Of a stretch of 64,000 nucleotides of DNA, positions 57,359 through 64,000 are shown piece after piece. The stretch spans positions 1 to 64,000 of the forward strand of contig VTPC01008675.1 in the NCBI GenBank assembly GCA_011009095.1, written 5' to 3'. Position 1 is the first letter of the stretch; each line of letters opens with the position of its first letter. The translations under genes were made by a program, and so were the position numbers. The DNA comes from Ignelater luminosus. Its lineage: Eukaryota; Arthropoda; Insecta; Coleoptera; Elateridae. The notes below the pieces were generated by a model. The model did no database searches, was not told the origin of the DNA, and saw nothing but the letters and a program-made list of their open reading frames with translations.

Positions 57359-60300
57359 ATGCTATTGTATTTGCTAATTGTGATATCGCTCTGCGTAAGA
57401 GAGGGCAATTTACAAGAATGCGATTACAATGTAGTACGTGAGCAAAATGTAACAACTTGCACTGATATCACAACAAATGAAGAACTGAGAAAGCAAATTG
57501 ATGAGACCTTGTTACCGTATGGAGATATAGCATGGATAATTGAACGGTTAGAACTGATAGACTGTTATATGTCAAATCTTACAATAAATGAATTGAGATT
57601 TCTTCCGCAACTTCAGGAAATACAAACTTTGAATTCAAATTTCTCTACGTTATCGTCTGGGGACCCTAATAAAATTATTTATGATAGAGGTATGTATGTT
57701 AGGCCTAAAAAACAGTTAATAATTTTCATATTATTTAGACTTCTAAAATTGGAAAAAACTGCTTTTGTTAAATAGATGTACAAATATTTACCTATCGTAT
57801 GTTTAAAAGTTAATGTTTTCGAACACCGAAGCATGTATGGCAACTTTTAAGGCGCTACAAACACTATAGTATACTTCGCTTTTCATACCATGCTTCTCAT
57901 CTGGTGATAGTTTCTCTACTACATTAAAATCTCACCTAAAATACCTATACTTTCAAAAATATTGACGGTTTTCGATTTAAGTCAAAGTATGTATGTAATT
58001 AGTTTTTGGACATGTACAACTTATTGTCGCAAAGAGTTTTTCAGAACAATCAAAAATAAAAATGTTTCCCATTTGGTACGTACTTTTTGGCTGTTACTGT
58101 ATAGTATACAGTGTGTCCAAGGTAAGGATGCTCAGAATGAGGATCTTGGAAACGGTAAGATATACAGGATCGGTTAAACGGGATGAAAGTTGGCTATTTA
58201 TAGGGCCTTTTTCTTGGCGTTTGCAAAATCTACATATTTTGAATAGTTTCAGAGATATTTTAAAAAAAGTAGATTTCTCGATTTTCGTTATTATTTCTTC
58301 TTTCTTTTATTTAAAGAGATATCGGAAAACTAAAACCACTTTCCCATTGCGACTTTTTGTTCTCTATTAAAATGCGCTAACAAAATTCCTGTACAACGTT
58401 TCGGTTTCGAGTAACCATCATCAACCTTAGGTTCTCTAGTTTGCCTACGGTAAGTAACTTGGTAGCATTCAGAAGATAAAGCAATGATGGCGCCCTTAAA
58501 AAGAGACAACCAGTTAAGTTAATTAGAAACCGAACCCACCTCAAGCTCCATTGAAATATGCTCTCGGCTCCATTCGGTTGCGTCGAGTGACATCCAATAC
58601 TGAAATTAACACCTTATTTTACTTCCTTAGTGCATAAATAACTACTTCTCTCATGCTTCTAATATAATTTAAGTTAGGGGATCATTTTTTATTTTGTTAA
58701 TTAATTTACAAATATGTATACGCTTACAAGCTCTACAAATTTAAAAGCGCATCAATTGATGTTAACTATGGAATTTGCAAATTTACAAATACTGATGCTT
58801 AATTTTACTTTTACTTTTACAGTTATTCTTTATTTGATTGTATTAGCTTAATAGATCCTCAAATAAAATAATTGTAGCCAAACAATTATTTTACTGCAGA
58901 ACGTATTAAGCTAAGACAGCCAAATAAAGAATATTGAAGTAAGAGCAAGAAATATTCTAACAATCACTTACAGTTATTTCTGCCCGTCAGTGTATACCTT
59001 CTGCATTCAGATAGCCCGCTCAGAGCGGCAAATCACCATCTGCAGTAGAATTCTTAAAATACCTAAAAATGTGTATGTATGTACAATCTACATAATGTAG
59101 TACGTTTTCAATGGCTAGCATATTTCGCATCTTGGCCAAAAAGTTATTTAGTCAAGTTATTGTCGCATTTTAGTTAACGGGAATTCTTCCTAGATTCGTA
59201 GGAACTGAGATAAAAAGACTACACGTTACAAATCTAATTTTTATGCAGCTTTCACGCGTCAACAACAACAAAAGGAACGCGTGAATGAAACATATAAATT
59301 ATTAAAAATGAACTTATGAATTTAAGAATAAATAATAAACTTTCCAAAACAGGAAACCTATTCAATAAAGGGGTGCCTATAAACATAAAGAAAATGGATA
59401 ATCTCATAGATTCCTGATTAATCAAGCATTATATTGTATCTGCACAAAGATATTCGAGTGATCCAGCTACTAATGCCTAAAACCACATTCAGAACATTTA
59501 AAATATAACTTTATCCTACTAACCGCCTAAATTCTGCTTATTGCCTTTTTCGATAAAATAAACGTACTAATTGAACACGTTTCATTTACATAATTGGATG
59601 ATCTATTGAAAAAGTCCCCAAGTTGCAGCAATTTTTAAACAATTTTTAAAAGTATCTTTAATTTATTTTGGCAGATTTAGTTGTCAAATTCATGGGTAGT
59701 AAATCATCTTGAGTAATCGTAAACCGAAAACAGCTAAAGTATTCTAGAAATCAGGAAATCAGTTGACTTGACCTGTGGAGTACCTCAAATGTCAAATGCT
59801 AAATTTCAGTCTAATTTTTATTGCAAGCAACCGTCGAATCAGTTTTCCAACGGCCTCCAACAAAAAACTGTCGTAAACGCGGTGATCTTTGTCTTCCCGG
59901 TTACGGCTTCTATCCTTATCAAAACAAATACATGGATAAAAGGTGACTATTTTGAGGAGCTATTGCAGCTTTCATTAAGTTATGTATTCATTAGCTTGTA
60001 ACTTATCTGAGTAAAAATTATTATCTTCGGGATGTGTGCAGTTTTTAATAGCCCATTACTTCTTAACTTTTCCTACTCAGACCTACATACATATATTGAT
60101 GTAACTGTTTTGTTTTAAATTTTTAAGAAAGACATCCTTGAAGTCTGAAAGATTCCTCCGAAAACACGCTGTATTGAAAACGCTTCTTAATTTAATTTTT
60201 TACTAGCCCTCTTATATTATTTTGTAAGGTCCTTTGCACAAAACAAAGGAAAGCAGGAATATAAAAAAGAAACAGTATAGCAAACAAGCCGAAACTAACA

Positions 60301-62225
60301 AATACATTCCTTTTTCAGCGTTTCCACTTCACACAATATTACTGGAAAACGGCAACATTGCAACAATTGAATCTAAGGGTTTATACGGTCTAAGACATCT
60401 TCGCAAGCTGGGTATAGTACGAAACGAACTAACTACAATCACTGCTTCTATGTTTCCAAGTTCTCTCCAAGAATTGTACTTACATGAAAATAAAATTGTA
60501 ACAATTGAACCGAAATCATTTTACAATTTAAGTCAACTTCATTTTATCAATTTACAAAAAAACAAGATACACAGAATCAATACAACCACCTTCGCGAATT
60601 CCACTGTGAAGAAATTATTTTTAGATGAAAATCAGATCGACACTATTGAACCGAAAGCTTTCGCTAGCTTGAAGCATCTTTACAAAGTTTCTCTAGCTAA
60701 AAACAAACTGTCAAAAATAGTCAATTATACTTTTGCGCACTCTTCAGTACAGGAAATAGATTTAGGTAATAATGAAATAGAAATTATAGAAAATGCTGCT
60801 TTTATAGATCTCCGAAACGTTGTAAAGATTTATCTGCAGAATAACAGGCTAACTAAGATCTATGATAACACATTTAGCGGAAGTAAAATTACCGAACTGT
60901 ATCTGCATTCTAATCAAATTAAAGAAATTGAAAGTAATGCCTTTTACAATGCAACTTACCTAACACACTTGTCGCTGCGATCTAGCAAACTTGGCATTAT
61001 TTATTCGAACACATTTTCCATACATTCACTTAAAATACTAAACATACCTTTTAATGATATTAGAGAAATTGAACCCAACGCTTTTAATGGAAGCAACAAT
61101 CTCGACGAACTACTCTTGGATTTCAATAACTTGACTAGCATCCGAAAAAATATGTTTTCGGGATCGTCATTTCGTACACTTGATTTGATGAAAAACCGCA
61201 TCAAAACTATAGAGCCCGACTCTTTTACGGACTTAAAAAACCTCACTTACCTTAATTTAAATCATAATTTGATTACTCGAGTAGATATGCACGTGTTGCC
61301 TAGTTCGACAATCGAGATCCTATATCTGAGGGGCAACCCAATTAAATATATTGAACCGGGACTTTTCGATAAACTTTGTAATCTTACGGAAATTGATCTT
61401 GCTTATTCTGAACTAAGTACTTACCCCACTTTTTGTAAATCAGTTCGTAGGTTTACCGGTCATGGAGTTCGTGATATAAAAGCTATTGATACAACAAATT
61501 TACAACAGGTGTCCGTGCACAGTAGCAATTTTACAAAAATCGGAAGCGATTCTTTCTCGGCAACCAAAATCGAATTATTGTATTTAGGAGATAATCTAAT
61601 CAAAATTATCGAACCTTTCACTTTTAGAAACCTAAATAATTTACGTATGCTTAAGTTGTTTTATAATAAGTTAACTAAGATTGGTACTGATGCTTTTGCG
61701 GAGTTAACCCTTGACACGTTAAGTTTAATTTTAAATGACATCATATTTATTGAATCCAAAGCATTTCGCGGCCTACGAACACGTCAACTCTATCTAGATT
61801 ATAATAAAATAAAAATAATTCTCAGCAAAACCTTTTTTAATGCAACAATTGAAATATTATCCTTATCAGATAATAAAATTGAATGTATCGAAAGAAACGC
61901 CTTCTCTGTCGTCAATGGTTTACGCGAACTATATTTAGTAAATAACAGAATTAATACAATAGATAAAACTGCTTTCCAGTCTCCTACCTTGAATGTAGTG
62001 CATTTAGGAAATAATAGCATTCCTAAACTGTCTGGTAGAGATTTTGAAGGGTTATCTCATTTGACTAATCTAAACTTTTCTGTTAGTGAAAATATATGTC
62101 GTAAGACGAAATTGAACGCATATGCGAGACGATCTTGCTTAAATCTCAAAGTGTCGCTTAAAATTGCCAACATCGATGTAAGTGACAGTGTTATCATTGA
62201 TCATGCAATTGGCTTTAATGAATGA
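57359..62225 (+). CDS. Secreted leucine-rich-repeat protein, two exons
   Basis: Exon 1 is 57359-57689 and exon 2 is 60319-62225; the phase-1 junction (AGAG|GTATGT to TTTTTCAG|CG) gives Ala and joins in frame for 745 residues and a TGA. The start is Met 57359: a hydrophobic signal-like segment (LLYLLIVISL) is followed by an N-terminal cysteine cap with Cys at 12, 21 and 34. Exon 2 encodes about 25 LRRs. They alternate a 24-residue type ending IEPKAFxxLxx with a 23-residue type ending IxxxTFxxSS, so the repeat unit is about 47 residues. A cysteine-containing cap (NICRKTKLNAYARRSC) ends the array. No transmembrane segment or intracellular domain is present, so it is probably secreted, as in insect immune or adhesion LRR proteins. 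The specific role is unknown. Many N-x-S/T sites occur. Confidence 0.85.
58109..58380 (+). repeat. Solo end of the TA-type element family of 63050-63956
   Basis: TA at 58107-58108 precedes CAGTGTGTCCAAGGTAAGGA, followed by TGCTCAGAATGAGGATCTTG, GAAACGGTAAGATATACAGG and CGGTTAAA. This matches the left end of the element at 63050 with more divergence. No right end is found nearby. Older than the terminal copy. Confidence 0.6.
58824..58932. repeat. Short palindromic repeat
   Basis: 58824-58852 (ATTCTTTATTTG..TTAGCTTAATA) and 58904-58932 are inverted, 26 of 29 bases alike, with an AATTGT/ACAATT pairing in the loop. It is probably a small MITE. Confidence 0.55.
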
Positions 62226-63047
62226 TAATAGACTCAGTTCTTAAAATACCCAGATCATTACTCACTCTAAATAGTTATTTATGTTAAAATCACCAATAGG
62301 TGTTTCATTTGTTTCATTACATAAACAACCGTGACTCCCAAGTAATTGTTAAAGTCGAATCTTATTTTAATAGATGTAGTATTTTTAGTTCTAAAAAGTC
62401 ACTGAAATCTCTAGAAATATATATCTTTCCGCTTAGAAATAACGAGGCCGTGCCGGGACTTTTTCCGGACCCTGTATACAAGTGTCAATAGCTGCATTTA
62501 AATTTTTATTTGCCAGATCAAGAACTCTGTCATTTTCATTTACCTTAATGCAATATTGTAGGTAAGCTTGGCAATTGTTCTTTCTTTGTATATTATTTTG
62601 AAAGTTACTACTCTTTTATTTTACATTTTTATGGATTTTAAAACCAAGACGAAAGTGATACTCTAAGGTTTCATTTATGAGGCTACGTGTACAATATGTT
62701 TGGACAACAAGATATAAGAACGACGTGAAAACTGCATTTAAATATACCGAAGAACAACTTCAAATAACTCCACGAAAGTGTCGTGAAAACTAAAACAAAA
62801 ACGAAACTTTATAGTCGATATGCTTTACAAGTGTTTCCTTAGCAGGCTAGTTTTTCAGAACTTTTGCTTCCCTTAGGGTTGGAATCGTATAATCAATCAT
62901 ATCTGCGACGTGCATTTCAAAATGCAATTTTGTAGAAAGGCATTTTCCTTTATGGGTCGTATATTGTTTGTTGTATAAAATTTTCTGAGTAAATTATCCA
63001 TGTTCTTTCTGTAGACGATTTAGGGTAATGGTGTGTGAATTTTGTCA
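62226..63047. other. 3' flank of the LRR gene
   Basis: No further exon or canonical polyadenylation hexamer close to the stop was identified. The forward frame at 62300-62491 shows no motif. Confidence 0.4.
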
Positions 63048-63049
63048 TA

Positions 63050-63956
63050 CAGTGTGTCCACATTTCGATGCTCACTGTTGGAATCTCGGAAATTGTAAGA
63101 GATACGAAGTCGGTTAAAAGAGAAAAGATTTGACTATTATGAAGATCAGTTTACTTATGCTTTTGTTTTTTCAAAAAAAGTTCACGGCTTACTACATATT
63201 TGCTAAAAACGAAATTATTTTACTTTTTTTTTAAATAAAAATAATTTCCCTCTTAGTGTGCCATGGCTTTAAACATATGAAAATCATTGATTTTTGTCAG
63301 AAAAATTACATTTGTTATGTAACAATTGCTAAAACAAAACAAAAGACGCTAATTAAGATACTTTACTGAGCATTCACAGATAACATCAAATAAGCAGCTA
63401 ATTCCCCATAAAAGCTTATTTATTTTGTTTTAGCAATTTTTGCATAACAAATGAATTTCTTTGATAAAACTCCACGACTTTGTGTGTTAGATGTCATGGC
63501 ACACTATGATGAAAAATGATTTTCACTTCATAACTCGGTAAAACAAAAGAATAGCTATGTCAAACCATGTATCACTGAAAAGCATTTAAGGCGTGCAGTT
63601 CAGTAATATGGAAATCAAGCAGGCGTTCCATTAAAAAAATTTGGATTTACGTTTCACCGCCGAAGTAAAACAAAAGACAATTGCGAAAATATTTTTTTGT
63701 GTTTCAGAGTGATTTCTCTAAAACATCCTCTTTGCTGTTCTTTTCTATCTTTGCTCGTTTCTGAAATATTTCACTTTAAAAAAAATAAGATAATTTCGTT
63801 TTTGGCAAATATCTAGTAAACCGTGAACTTTTTTGAAAAACAAAGGCGTAAGTAAACTTATCTCCAAAATAGCCAAATCTTTTCTAATTTAACTGACTTT
63901 GTATCTCTTACAATTTCCGAGATCCCACTAGTGAGTGATGAAATGTGGACACACTG
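63050..63956. mobile_element. 907 bp near-palindromic foldback element (TA target)
   Basis: Ends begin CAGTGTGTCCACATTTC on both strands, with TA at 63048-63049 and 63957-63958. The two arms remain similar for about 190 bases (for example GAAATTGTAAGAGATAC and GTTCACGG on both sides). A second inner inverted pair surrounds the centre near 63395 (TGTTATG.AACAATTGC and GTGTGCCATG copies), making almost the whole element one hairpin. There is no coding. Confidence 0.85.
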
Positions 63957-64000
63957 TATGTAGGCAAATCGTTTTTTGAGTATCTTCTAGGTCTGTCTCT

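Larger units (their letters stand above)
57690..60318. other. Intron of the LRR gene (2.6 kb)
   Basis: The donor is GTATGT at 57690 and the acceptor TTTTTCAG ends at 60318. It contains a solo transposon end (58109 onward) and a palindromic repeat (58824-58932), listed separately. Open frames inside are not recognised. Confidence 0.65.

Overview
The window looks like an AT-rich insect nuclear genome, most likely a beetle or similar transposon-loaded arthropod. The assignment is inference, resting on a Mos1-type mariner, a DD41D rosa-type mariner, CR1- and RTE-type LINEs, an errantivirus-like env fossil, a fatty acyl-CoA reductase relic and a secreted leucine-rich-repeat (LRR) gene with GT-AG introns. 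No rRNA, tRNA, CRISPR or bacterial-style operon was seen. Most of the 64 kb is layered mobile DNA, and only one host gene looks whole.

Layout. 1-360: satellite with a 173 bp period. 1673-4281: TA-flanked Tc1/mariner-IS630 element with a disabled transposase. 5978-7255: Mos1-like mariner with one frameshift. 7258-11580: no recognisable gene. 11580-13143: TCC/GGA microsatellites, a 42 bp duplication, a three-unit higher-order satellite and a GC-rich double-stem hairpin. 13819-18321: TTAA-flanked Kolobok-like element encoding a Mutator-like DDE transposase joined to a YqaJ nuclease domain, carrying a nested MITE. 19740-22305: hAT relic, then a broken Ty3/gypsy fossil. 22390-23440: reverse-strand LRR pseudogene. 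23440-29900: CR1-like LINE with an esterase-type first ORF, split by a 3 kb element (23674-26645) with 945 bp inverted arms. 31518-35187: element with perfect 27 bp inverted ends and a 4 bp AAAT duplication, carrying a nested RTE-type LINE. 37740-38420: Ty3/gypsy fossil. 40588-41630: second complex satellite with an 800 bp higher-order period.

43-62 kb is an LRR neighbourhood. A forward fragment (43028-43240) and a reverse pseudogene (44170-45600) are accompanied by two nearly identical rosa-type mariners in opposite orientation (43318-43931, containing an N gap, and 46651-47955, intact). A tyrosine-recombinase relic, an RTE-type LINE relic, a fatty acyl-CoA reductase pseudogene, an inverted-repeat element carrying a cysteine-rich gene tail, and an env fossil follow. 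The main host gene lies at 57359-62225: two exons that join in frame to a 745-residue secreted protein of about 25 LRRs in which two repeat types alternate. A diverged copy of its first exon lies 1.3 kb upstream. The window ends in a 907 bp near-palindromic TA-flanked element (63050-63956), and an isolated end of the same family sits in the LRR gene's intron.

The only functional unit that can be argued is the secreted LRR gene, a plausible extracellular recognition or adhesion protein. The LRR fragments at 22, 43 and 44 kb look like decayed relatives separated by insertions. Similarity statements come from reading the sequence and from memory of protein families; no database was consulted.
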